A DNA stretch of 15,479 nucleotides, from NCBI GenBank assembly GCA_029573925.1, contig JAKQBV010000327.1, positions 1-15,479 of the forward strand, read 5' to 3'. The position numbers and the translations under genes were made by a program. Of the stretch, positions 6,645 through 13,691 are shown one piece after another (position 1 is the first letter of the stretch; each line of letters opens with the position of its first letter). This stretch comes from a bacterium. Its GTDB lineage: Bacteria > UBP15 > UBA6099. The notes under the pieces are model-generated. The model searched no databases and was not told the DNA's origin. It was given only the letters and a program-made list of their open reading frames with translations.

Positions 6645-7001
6645 TCAGAGATTAACCCCGCGCGAGCTTGCGCCGGGCGCGTTCATTCCGACTTCGTATA
6701 TTCTGTCGGCCCGAAAAGAATCCGGTTGACCGCCCCGGAGCCGTTCGGCTATTATCTTGCTGACATTTGATTTAGAGGAAACCCGATTATGAGCGGAGCG
6801 AAAAGACAAGCGATAGTTCTCCTTGCGATGATGTGCGCGGCGGTTTTGGCCACCGGTTGCAGCGGCTTCGGGAACAAACAGAGGCGTGGAATAGCGCCGG
6901 TCGGATTGAGGGCCGGAGGCGAAAACCGAGCGGGGAACTCCGAATAGTAAAACCATAACGGCAAACAAGGGGATGAACGCTTTTTTCAACGCTATTACCA
7001 T
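6645..7001 (-). CDS. Small exported hypothetical protein, 118 aa
   Basis: An unrecognised protein with a convincing Sec signal: MVIALKKAF, a hydrophobic core through about residue 22, and a cleavage site near VFA-SG. The mature ~90 residues are basic, rich in Arg, Ser and Asn, and have no visible domain or Cys. The chosen ATG at 7001 has AAAGGAA (7005-7011) just upstream and lies ~34 nt downstream of the start predicted from a TTGACA-17-TAACAT promoter at 7042-7070. The longer start at 7052 would precede that transcript start. The problem is that a 52-aa lipoprotein frame on the plus strand lies wholly inside this gene, codon for codon in antisense, and also has expression signals. Either frame may be an artefact of the other. 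The independent promoter, ribosome site and signal peptide make this one slightly more likely. Confidence 0.5.
   Translation of the reverse strand: MVIALKKAFIPLFAVMVLLFGVPRSVFASGPQSDRRYSTPLFVPEAAATGGQNRRAHHRKENYRLSFRSAHNRVSSKSNVSKIIAERLRGGQPDSFRADRIYEVGMNAPGASSRGVNL
6726..6755 (+). promoter_or_regulatory. Sigma70-like promoter before the 52-aa lipoprotein
   Basis: TTGACC (6726-6731), an 18-base spacer and TATTAT (6750-6755) give 5/6 matches in both boxes. The predicted start near 6762 leaves a leader of about 27 nt containing AGAGGAA before the ATG at 6789. The sequence also lies inside the minus-strand 118-aa frame, so a chance match is possible. Confidence 0.4.
6789..6947 (+). CDS. Tiny lipoprotein candidate, 52 aa
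   Basis: A short frame with the build of a small lipoprotein: MSGAKRQ, a hydrophobic core (IVLLAMMCAAVLA), and the lipobox-like LATGC with Cys24, followed by a 28-residue polar tail rich in Arg, Gly and Asn. The -3 residue of the lipobox is Ala, which is less usual than Leu. AGAGGAA (6774-6780) lies at good ribosome-site distance, and a promoter-like pair sits at 6726-6755. It follows the methyltransferase gene on the same strand by 171 bp. The reservation is that it is fully antisense, in register, to the 118-aa exported-protein frame. The complement of polar codons tends to be hydrophobic, so the helix could be a shadow. No family is recognised. Confidence 0.42.
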   Translation: MSGAKRQAIVLLAMMCAAVLATGCSGFGNKQRRGIAPVGLRAGGENRAGNSE

Positions 7002-7041
7002 CGCTTCCTTTATAGAATGATTTACAGAGCTTCTTATGTGT

Positions 7042-7070
7042 ATGTTATTCATATTGAATCATTGTGTCAA
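7042..7070 (-). promoter_or_regulatory. Sigma70-type promoter of the 118-aa exported protein
   Basis: On the minus strand TTGACA (7065-7070, perfect -35) is followed by 17 bases and TAACAT (7042-7047, 4/6). The predicted start near 7035 gives a ~34-nt leader to the ATG at 7001. An inverted repeat touches the upstream edge of the -35 box. Confidence 0.6.
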
Positions 7071-7086
7071 TAAGCAAAGTTGCTTA
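7071..7086. promoter_or_regulatory. Dyad TAAGCAA-AG-TTGCTTA abutting the -35 box
   Basis: A perfect 7-bp inverted repeat with a 2-base centre lies immediately upstream of the minus-strand TTGACA at 7065-7070. Its centre falls at about -43 relative to the predicted transcript start, the distance at which many activators bind next to the -35 box. The centre is too short for an RNA hairpin loop, so a dimeric DNA-binding protein is the likelier reader. Confidence 0.4.
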
Positions 7087-7303
7087 ATTATGAAAGAAAT
7101 TAGAATTGCGTCGCCTATTGCCAATTAATCATTTGAGCATTTTCGCGAAAAGGCGCTGTTATACATATTATTAGATGATACTACCCACTTAAACGTGTGC
7201 CACGCACAAAGTTCTTTCCTTTGTGCGTGTTGCTTTTATCAAGTAGCTAATGGGAAGCTTCATTTAATTCTTCGTATAGCCGGATTTTTCGCTAAAGAAT
7301 TGT
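7087..7303. other. AT-rich intergenic region without a gene
   Basis: This stretch lies between the promoter region of the 118-aa gene and the stop of the giant outer-membrane protein gene. It is more AT-rich than its surroundings. I see no coding frame with a ribosome site. It holds a perfect 12-bp palindrome TTTTCGCGAAAA at 7140-7151 and the hairpin at 7201-7229. Confidence 0.6.
7201..7238 (+). terminator. Hairpin with T-rich tail; copy 2 of ACGCACAAA palindrome
   Basis: CACGCACAAAG (7201-7211) and CTTTGTGCGTG (7219-7229) form a perfect 11-bp stem with a 7-nt loop, followed on the plus strand by TTGCTTTTA. This fits an intrinsic terminator for plus-strand transcripts, though the nearest plus-strand gene candidate ends 250 bp away. 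On the minus strand it lies 75 bp past the stop of the giant protein gene, but its downstream side is poor in T. The stem arms repeat those at 142-164. Confidence 0.5.
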
Positions 7304-10300
7304 TTAGAAGTTAGCTTTCAGGGTTGTTTCAATGATGTGGCCGGTGTAATTGCTGTCTTCCCTGCTTGAACTTGAATGTCGCGACATTTTGTATGAAAAG
7401 TTCATTGAAATAAGTTCAGACAGCTTGCTCTCGGAGCCGAGTTCTAGGATTCTCGCGGTGTCTCCGATAGAGCCTGACCTTGAGGTGTGTTGAAGGTTGA
7501 GCCATCTGGCGCGGCCTTCCTTGGGCTTGTTCATCGCTCGGCCCGAAAAAGAGAATGTCTCGAAATCCGACGCGGAGCCGGAGCTTGTGGAATCGAGTTT
7601 GAAGTTCGCCGAATACGTCCAGAACTTGCTTGGGTCGTAGCCTAGAGCCAGATTCCAACCGGAGTTTTCAGAGGAGTTGGTTCCGCTCGCGGAGGTCACA
7701 TCAGAAGTCGTCTGGTTGCGCATGATCGCCGCGTGATATGTTTTTCCGGGGGGTCTGAAGTCGAGCTTATAGTTCTGTGTCTGGCTGCTCGTGGAGGATG
7801 TGTCTCCTGAGTAGGAGTCCGTGAAAGCGAAAGCGGGTGTGAACGTTAGAGCCTTATTGATGAGGTATCCGGTGGTGAAAGTGGTCGTTTTGCTGCCCGT
7901 TGAAGGGCCTGTGGCGCTCGGCGTGTCCTGTTGCGAATAAGATATCACCACCGATTTGACGTTTCCGAACGGGGCGGTGGACAGCATGAGCCGCGAACTG
8001 TTTATCTCCCTGTCAGCCACAGTGGGCCGCGAATCGCTCGTCTGCTGCGTGTCCAAGTCCGCCGTCAGCGTCAGCATCGTTGACGGAATCCACTTGACGC
8101 CGATTTTCCGGGAGCGGTTCACCGACGAGAAGGTCAGCGCTTCGCTTTCGGAATCAAGCTTGTTGACGACGAACATGGTAGTCAGGGCCAGCTTGGACGT
8201 CGGCTTGTAGTTAATCCCGATTGTGTTGCTTTGGTTCGTGTTTCCGGCTCCGGTCACGTTGTTTTGATATTCGCCGGTCTGGTATCCGAGCGTCATGTCC
8301 GCGTTTTTGAGCCACGGAACGGGCATGGCCATAGTGAGATTGAGTTTGTCGTCGCTGTCGTCAGTTTGGGCGGGGGAATGGTCGTCTGTGGTTTCCCGCG
8401 TCTGGTAGCCGAGAGAGAAGCTTTTGACGAATCCGAGCGAGCCTGCCAGAGAGAAACGCGTCTGTGCGCTTGAGCGCTTGTTGGTTTCGGCTAGGTCGAG
8501 CGCGGTGTTCACATTCAGCATGTCCGCGGTGAAAGTCATAGTTTCACCGACCTTCTGAGAAATCGACATGGAGAGTTTGCCGACCTCGAAATCGGACGCG
8601 CCGCCTATCGGAGTGTAATAGGTGTCGCCGGAGTTTAGGCTGAACTTGAAATCCGTTCCGCCCCGTTTCCATGCTCCGGCTATCCTCTGTTTGTATCCCC
8701 TCGAAAGTTCGTCCGGGCTTTGCGGGTTGAACTGGTAGTCTGCGATGATGGTCGTGCCTGCCGGAAGGAATATCGCCGGGGCGATCTCGCCTCTGACGCT
8801 GTCCACGGTGTAGTCCGAGCCTCTCTTCAGCACGGACTCCTGCGACACCGTGTCGTTCAGGTACAGCACAACCGTGTTCGCGACGACGTCGGGCTTGCCG
8901 AGCGGAAACACGCAGTCTTTTGCGTTCGTCGCAAGGCGGCAGTCGAGGTCCGCTTCGATGACTTTCACAGTCTGGCTAGTCACTGTTATCGGCCTGCTGG
9001 AAACGTCGGCAAGGCTGGTCGCCATTTCGTATTCGATAGAGATATCGCTGTTGGGCTGATACTTCAGACGGATGTCGTTAACCACATGGTCGTAGTCGGT
9101 CTCCAGAGAGCCGATGTCCGGGTAGCTCCAATAGTCCGCCCTGATGTATTCGTCGACGGCGTTTCTCGGTATCAGAAAATCTATCCTGTTCAGCCTCTCT
9201 TGAACTACATAGTCTGTTCCGGGCGAAAGCAGGATAGGACAGATGTTGAGATCAATGTCCGAGCAGACGTAAATGTTTTCGGAGCCTGAGTAGATGGTGA
9301 ATTTTTCGGGAAACCCTCTCGAACCGGTTTCATCCAGCGCAAGCGGCTCTCTGATAGTTTCCTGTATCGAAGTGTTTTCCGGATAGTATGAATAGCTGAC
9401 GGTAAAAGTGTCCGCCGGGTCGGGCGGCGTCCTCAGCAGAAATCTTCCCTGCGCATAGAACCTCTCAATGTCGCTTGCGCTGATTCCGGGTTGCGCCAGC
9501 CAGTTGTAATCAATGTTCGGTTGCAGCGTGTCGTTGTTGTTCTTTATGATAGTTTCCGTTCCGTTGGCCGCGTCGCTGCGGACGATGAACCTGTTCTGAA
9601 CCTGAAGCAAATAGTTGCCGCCGTCGATTATCAGAATGGGGACCTCAAGAGAAACGCTTTCGGTGAGTTTCCTAGCCTGACGATTGGCCTGTTGAACCAC
9701 GTGGGTCAGTCCGTATGCGAATTTGCCGTTTGCCGATTTTCTGTTCGCGGCGATTCCGGTAAGTCCCCCCGCGTTGAACCCGCCGGTCAGCTTCTTTTCG
9801 TATGAAATCGTCACTTTGTCCACAGGGCTGAGAATCCTGTTGAACGTGATCGTTCCCTGAAAAACATCAAGGACGTAGTCCGACGCGGGGGCGGCCTCGT
9901 CATTGACGGTCACGCTCACCGAACCGGCGACTATGTCTCGCGCGTTCAGGTCGTAAGGCCCCTTGATGTTGCGACCCATGAAACTGACGACGCCCGACTG
10001 GCTTTTCGACTTGGACATCAGAGTTGTCACATCCGTTCTGCTGTCTTCATACGCGAGGCCGATGCCGTCCGCGCTCTTTGAAACGCTCGCGAACTCGCCT
10101 CCGTCCAGCGACACCGAGACATTGCCGTATGTCAACCCGTAATGCCCTCTCAGAATGTCGAACGTCATGTCCCTGTCTTCGCGCGGCATCTCATAAAATT
10201 TTCCTGTCACTTTCAGGTCGTCTCCGACAGAGGCCGTAACCGTCATGTCTGTTCCCTGTTCGATGCGCTCTCCAGCGTTGCGCAAACCTTCCCTAGACAT

Positions 10301-11887
10301 GAATTCCTGCGAGGCTCCCGAAGACTCGTAAGCTCTGTATTTCAGATACCTATAGCCGGAAAGTTCGACTTTGGTTTTCTTGTCGTCGGATTGTTCAGTC
10401 TTTTTTGATTCAATGTCAGAGGCGGGCGCGGTTGGTTGCTCCGAAGGATAAACAAGAAATGATTGTTTCGGCGTCACAGGAGCGGCGGGCACGTCGGGCT
10501 TCTTCGCCTCAGAGGATTTGCCCGCCGCGTCTTTCTGCTGATCGAGCGCGGGCTGGACGGGTGGTTCTTGGGGATAAACCAGAGACGACGGCCTCGGAGC
10601 AGGTTTTGAGGGAGGCGCGGCGGTCGGAGAAACAGCGGGAGCCGGAGTTGCTTGCTTTTCGAGCTTCTTTGGCTCAGCGGTCTCTTTCAAAAACTCTTTT
10701 TTTTTATCCGTTTTTTCAGGCTCAGCCGAGGGAGCGGCCGCTTCTCTTTCCGGGAATGACATTATGGTCGAAGGAACTGTGAGAGAGCGTTTTTTTCTCT
10801 CCGGCGCGCTGGGAGCCGTTTCTTCTTTTTTGATATTTTCCTGCGTTTTTCCATCAATGGCGTTTTCGAGACGTAGGAGAAGCCGGTCTATTTCGCTCTG
10901 TTCTGATGCGAGCGGGGCGGCTGCGCTTGATGTCGTTTGCGAAGCCTCGGGTTTATCCTTTTGAACGGAATCGGTCTGCGGTTTCTGTTGCGGGACTTGT
11001 TCAGCAGACGGCTGCGTCTTCTCTGCGGGTTTCTTCCCGACAGGTTTGTTTTCCTCTTTTTGAGGCGTTTCCGTTTTCGATGCAGGAGCGGCAGGGGCAG
11101 GGGCGGCAGCGGGAGTCTTTTGTTTCTTGTCCCTTTCCACCGCCTGTTCTCTGCGCGGCGAGCTTGTTTCATCTTTTTGCGCGGCAGGTTCGACAGGGGC
11201 AGCAGCCGCCGTTGCAGGCTGTTGTGATGTTTTTGGCAGTTTGGAAGCTTTTGGGGCTTCGGTTGGCTTAACCGGCGCGGGTTTGGGCGTCGCCGCTTTC
11301 TTTTCCTCTTTTTCCGCCACAGGCAATTCCGCAGGGACTGCGGCGGGAACTGGTTTTTCAGGCTCGATGCGGGGCGCGCTCTTTTCAGCTGAAATATCCG
11401 GCGCGGCCGCCTCTTTTTCTTTTTCAGGTTCGGCTTCTTCAGTAGGGGATTGATCTGTTTCGATACTCCCCACCTTGTCCAGCTTATCCAAGAGTTCCTG
11501 AATTTTAGGCATTGCCGGAGCCGGCGGGGCGGGCGGCGCATTCGGTTTTTCTTCTGCTGTCTTAACAGTCGCCGATTCCTCCGCTCTTTCAGGAATGGCG
11601 TTTTCCAATTGATATATCAGGCTGTCTATCACGTCGTCGAATTTCGGAGGCTTCACCTTGCCTTTTTCTTCTTCTTTTTTCAGTATGTCGTCGATGATTT
11701 TTAGAAGCTCGTCGGACTGAGGCTTATTCGGCGCGGCGTCGTGGAATATCTGCGGTTTTATCTGAGGGGTGTCAGCAGATGTGGCCGCAGATGAAGGACG
11801 CGCGAAGAATAACGCCGTCGCAAAAACAACTGCCACCGATATCGCACATGCGAGTAGAACACGGATACGTGAACTTTCGAATGTCAT
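7304..11887 (-). CDS. Giant modular outer-membrane beta-barrel protein, 1527 aa
   Basis: The signal peptide (hydrophobic residues 8-29, cleavage near SSA-A at 34-35) is followed by ~470 residues of Pro/Ala/Glu/Lys-rich low complexity, broken by short amphipathic helices: LIYQLENAIPE (90-100), PKIQELLDKLDKV (127-139) and LLLRLENAIDG (336-346). The motif LVYP occurs twice (436-439 and 478-481). From ~505 the chain is beta-rich. Four modules share a strand, an xDY, a strand and a closing [IV]xxxY: ~656-698, 767-836, 863-923 and 974-1055. The last two carry Cys pairs (875/883 and 983/992). Residues ~1060-1527 alternate as barrel strands and end in ..LKANF, the terminal Phe used for outer-membrane insertion. 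The layout recalls very large translocon-like proteins such as SprA, but no family is assigned. The ATG at 11887 has only a distant GGGAG. A role in export, adhesion or envelope spanning is inference. Confidence 0.85.
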   Translation of the reverse strand: MTFESSRIRVLLACAISVAVVFATALFFARPSSAATSADTPQIKPQIFHDAAPNKPQSDELLKIIDDILKKEEEKGKVKPPKFDDVIDSLIYQLENAIPERAEESATVKTAEEKPNAPPAPPAPAMPKIQELLDKLDKVGSIETDQSPTEEAEPEKEKEAAAPDISAEKSAPRIEPEKPVPAAVPAELPVAEKEEKKAATPKPAPVKPTEAPKASKLPKTSQQPATAAAAPVEPAAQKDETSSPRREQAVERDKKQKTPAAAPAPAAPASKTETPQKEENKPVGKKPAEKTQPSAEQVPQQKPQTDSVQKDKPEASQTTSSAAAPLASEQSEIDRLLLRLENAIDGKTQENIKKEETAPSAPERKKRSLTVPSTIMSFPEREAAAPSAEPEKTDKKKEFLKETAEPKKLEKQATPAPAVSPTAAPPSKPAPRPSSLVYPQEPPVQPALDQQKDAAGKSSEAKKPDVPAAPVTPKQSFLVYPSEQPTAPASDIESKKTEQSDDKKTKVELSGYRYLKYRAYESSGASQEFMSREGLRNAGERIEQGTDMTVTASVGDDLKVTGKFYEMPREDRDMTFDILRGHYGLTYGNVSVSLDGGEFASVSKSADGIGLAYEDSRTDVTTLMSKSKSQSGVVSFMGRNIKGPYDLNARDIVAGSVSVTVNDEAAPASDYVLDVFQGTITFNRILSPVDKVTISYEKKLTGGFNAGGLTGIAANRKSANGKFAYGLTHVVQQANRQARKLTESVSLEVPILIIDGGNYLLQVQNRFIVRSDAANGTETIIKNNNDTLQPNIDYNWLAQPGISASDIERFYAQGRFLLRTPPDPADTFTVSYSYYPENTSIQETIREPLALDETGSRGFPEKFTIYSGSENIYVCSDIDLNICPILLSPGTDYVVQERLNRIDFLIPRNAVDEYIRADYWSYPDIGSLETDYDHVVNDIRLKYQPNSDISIEYEMATSLADVSSRPITVTSQTVKVIEADLDCRLATNAKDCVFPLGKPDVVANTVVLYLNDTVSQESVLKRGSDYTVDSVRGEIAPAIFLPAGTTIIADYQFNPQSPDELSRGYKQRIAGAWKRGGTDFKFSLNSGDTYYTPIGGASDFEVGKLSMSISQKVGETMTFTADMLNVNTALDLAETNKRSSAQTRFSLAGSLGFVKSFSLGYQTRETTDDHSPAQTDDSDDKLNLTMAMPVPWLKNADMTLGYQTGEYQNNVTGAGNTNQSNTIGINYKPTSKLALTTMFVVNKLDSESEALTFSSVNRSRKIGVKWIPSTMLTLTADLDTQQTSDSRPTVADREINSSRLMLSTAPFGNVKSVVISYSQQDTPSATGPSTGSKTTTFTTGYLINKALTFTPAFAFTDSYSGDTSSTSSQTQNYKLDFRPPGKTYHAAIMRNQTTSDVTSASGTNSSENSGWNLALGYDPSKFWTYSANFKLDSTSSGSASDFETFSFSGRAMNKPKEGRARWLNLQHTSRSGSIGDTARILELGSESKLSELISMNFSYKMSRHSSSSREDSNYTGHIIETTLKANF

Positions 11888-12044
11888 CCGTGTGTAAAAC
11901 TCCCAGTCAGCTTTTTGCCGCGCAATCTATTTGTCTCTCAGTTTACAAATACAAATAGTAATTATACACAAGATGACGAGGCAGTAAAACCCCAACATGA
12001 AGTATGAAAACCCAGTTGGAATAAAACTCAGAGCAAGTTACATG
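11888..12044. other. Intergenic leader of the giant outer-membrane protein gene
   Basis: These 157 bp lie between the DUF169 stop and the giant gene's start. They hold a consensus -10 at 11961-11966 but no clear terminator for the DUF169 operon, only a weak CCAAC/GTTGG pairing followed by GGTTTTAC on the minus strand. Confidence 0.5.
11961..11966 (-). promoter_or_regulatory. Consensus -10 (TATAAT) before the giant protein gene
   Basis: On the minus strand a perfect TATAAT lies ~74 bp upstream of the ATG at 11887. The -35 region (TTTTAC at 17-base spacing) is poor, so an activator or another sigma factor may be needed. The predicted leader is about 67 nt. Confidence 0.4.
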
Positions 12045-12833
12045 TCATTTATGATAATTGTCCGCAATCTGGGGGGCAATTCTCGCGTAAATCTCATAAG
12101 GCATTCCGCATGCCATGTGGTCGGGGCTGTTCATGCCCCAAGCTATGCCGCCAGTGCAGAAGTAAGAGACATTCAGTTTTCCTGACAGAAAAGGAATGAC
12201 GGTCGAATTCCTGCACATGGACATATTGGCGAGATATTTGTCGAGAAGAAGATCGAAAACATAAGTGGTCAATTGATGTTTGAATATCCACTTGGTGAAA
12301 TCTCGCCATTGTTCCAGCCCGTTTAGGCGAGCGAGAGAAGCGTTGACGAGTTCGACGCGCGTCTTCTCAACCGAGTTGCCGCCCCTCGACAGAACCGATA
12401 GCGCGGACTTGCCGAGATCGTCCGCGTGTTCGTCCGCCAGAGAGGATTCCCCGGCCAGCTTTATGATTTTCTTAATCTTGGCGGGCGTCGTTCTTATCAG
12501 AACCGTGTCCGGAGGGCATTCCGCGTCGAACATGGATATCGGGGCGATAAGTATGGATTCAGTCCCGAAAGGGAGATTATGCCGCACCTTTAGGTCGAGC
12601 GCCGGGTCAGGCTCGTTGAATCCGAGAACCACCTTTGACCACCTGCAAACAGTTATCGATTCGGAGTCTAGGGTAAACGCCTTGCCCTCGCCCTCGGTAG
12701 CCGCTCTGACCGCGTCGCAGAAGGAGATGCCGGAATACCTTTCAGAGTCCGGCCATCGGCAGTCCGCGGCGGGATTCGCCTTTATGCCCGCCGCGACAGG
12801 CTCGGTTTTTTTTTCATTGATGAGGATGTTCAT
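12045..12833 (-). CDS. DUF169 family protein, 262 aa
   Basis: The pattern FCDAVRAATEGEGKAF, followed by a Cys-Arg-Trp segment and VVLGFNEPDP, and the C-terminal FCTGGIAWGMNSPDHMACG then MPYEIY, match the DUF169 family as I know it. The family's biochemical role is not established. Several cysteines (in SFCDA, VCRW, YFCTGG and MACGMP) are conserved-looking and might bind a metal or cluster. The gene overlaps the 3' end of the ferredoxin-like gene by about 20 bp, which points to translational coupling. Two ATGs are close together. The one at 12833 has GGAG at 10 bases and is preferred over 12842, where the same GGAG is only one base away. A joint redox role with the upstream ferredoxin-like protein is inferred from the overlap. 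There is no signal peptide or membrane segment. Confidence 0.85.
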   Translation of the reverse strand: MNILINEKKTEPVAAGIKANPAADCRWPDSERYSGISFCDAVRAATEGEGKAFTLDSESITVCRWSKVVLGFNEPDPALDLKVRHNLPFGTESILIAPISMFDAECPPDTVLIRTTPAKIKKIIKLAGESSLADEHADDLGKSALSVLSRGGNSVEKTRVELVNASLARLNGLEQWRDFTKWIFKHQLTTYVFDLLLDKYLANMSMCRNSTVIPFLSGKLNVSYFCTGGIAWGMNSPDHMACGMPYEIYARIAPQIADNYHK

Positions 12834-13599
12834 GGCAGTCATGCTCCGTATGGTTCATTCGGATGGCGTTCGAGGGACATGCCGCCGCGCACAGCCCGCA
12901 GCCGAAACAGTCCAGCGTCGCGCCTTTTCCGTTGATGATTTCTCTTTGTCCGAAGGGGCAGGCGGCCACGCATTCTCCGCTCCCGTCGCATTTATCGTCG
13001 ATTGTGACCGCGACGCTGTGCCCGCGCAGAAGCGGAAAATAATCCTGTCCCAATTCCCGGTTGATTATGTACGGAACGCACCCGCATTCGCAGCAGTTGC
13101 AGATAACGTATTCGGCTTTTCCGTGTGACGGGAAATGAAAAAACAACATGTGGAACATCCCAAGCTCGTGACATCTGGCCACGATGTTCAAAGCTTCCTG
13201 CTTATCAATCACTCTGTAGTCGCGCGGAAACGCTTTCAGCCACGCCTCCGTCCCGGTCCGTATCACAATATCTGTGTCTAAGGGGTGGGGACATGAGTGG
13301 TGGGAGACTCTACAGCGGCAAGCGCCGACCGCGATTTCTCCATCAAGCTTGTTTATGTGCTCGACGATTTCCTTATAAGGGACGGGTCTGGCCGAATCTC
13401 CATAGAGCGCCAGCGGCCGCGCCAGAACGATTCCCATGAGCTTTTTAAATAACGGCCTTGACCCCAGCCATTTCCATCTGCCGCGCAGCAGTTGATACGA
13501 ACATCTCAGAAGAGGCAACTCGACGAACTTGGCGAACACGAAAAGCGCGCGCCTCTGAAAGGACGCTCCCTCCGTCGTTATATCGTGAAGCATCGTCAT
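12814..13599 (-). CDS. Ferredoxin-like 4Fe-4S protein with Cys-rich middle, 261 aa
   Basis: Residues ~1-85 are basic with hydrophobic stretches and no clear domain. Two Cys clusters follow: ACRCRVSHHSC (93-103) and CNCCECGC (167-174), a CNCC-type motif I associate with a family of bacterial ferredoxin-like proteins. The C-terminal ferredoxin domain has one complete motif, Cys231, Cys234, Cys237 and Cys241-Pro. Its first motif reads C-x2-S-x2-C-x3-CP, with Ser207 where the second ligand Cys is expected (the codon is AGC). The first site may therefore hold a [3Fe-4S] cluster or a Ser-ligated cluster. The tail HTEHDCHEHPHQ is His-rich and may bind metal. It is probably a cytoplasmic electron-transfer protein, co-translated with the DUF169 gene that overlaps its end. 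GGAG lies ten bases before the ATG at 13599. Confidence 0.85.
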   Translation of the reverse strand: MTMLHDITTEGASFQRRALFVFAKFVELPLLRCSYQLLRGRWKWLGSRPLFKKLMGIVLARPLALYGDSARPVPYKEIVEHINKLDGEIAVGACRCRVSHHSCPHPLDTDIVIRTGTEAWLKAFPRDYRVIDKQEALNIVARCHELGMFHMLFFHFPSHGKAEYVICNCCECGCVPYIINRELGQDYFPLLRGHSVAVTIDDKCDGSGECVAACPFGQREIINGKGATLDCFGCGLCAAACPSNAIRMNHTEHDCHEHPHQ

Positions 13600-13635
13600 C
13601 GAAGCCTGTCTCCGTCAAATCGCCGCCCGCGCGCA

Positions 13636-13641
13636 ATTATA
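13636..13641 (-). promoter_or_regulatory. Consensus -10 (TATAAT) of the ferredoxin-DUF169 operon
   Basis: A perfect TATAAT on the minus strand lies 36 bp upstream of the start at 13599, predicting a leader of about 30 nt. No good -35 is present at 16-18 bases (the nearest is TTTACG at 19), so the promoter is either weak or activated. Confidence 0.42.
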
Positions 13642-13691
13642 ACCTGTCATCCTTTTCTGGCGTAAACAAGCATTGTATTTTCGGCATATCG

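Noticed and set aside
10888..11541. 217-codon Arg/Lys/Pro-rich minus-strand frame
   Set aside because: A shifted-frame product of the low-complexity region of the giant outer-membrane protein gene.
12280..13128. 282-codon plus-strand frame across the DUF169 and ferredoxin genes
   Set aside because: Both minus-strand genes show family motifs. This frame shows none and lacks a ribosome site.
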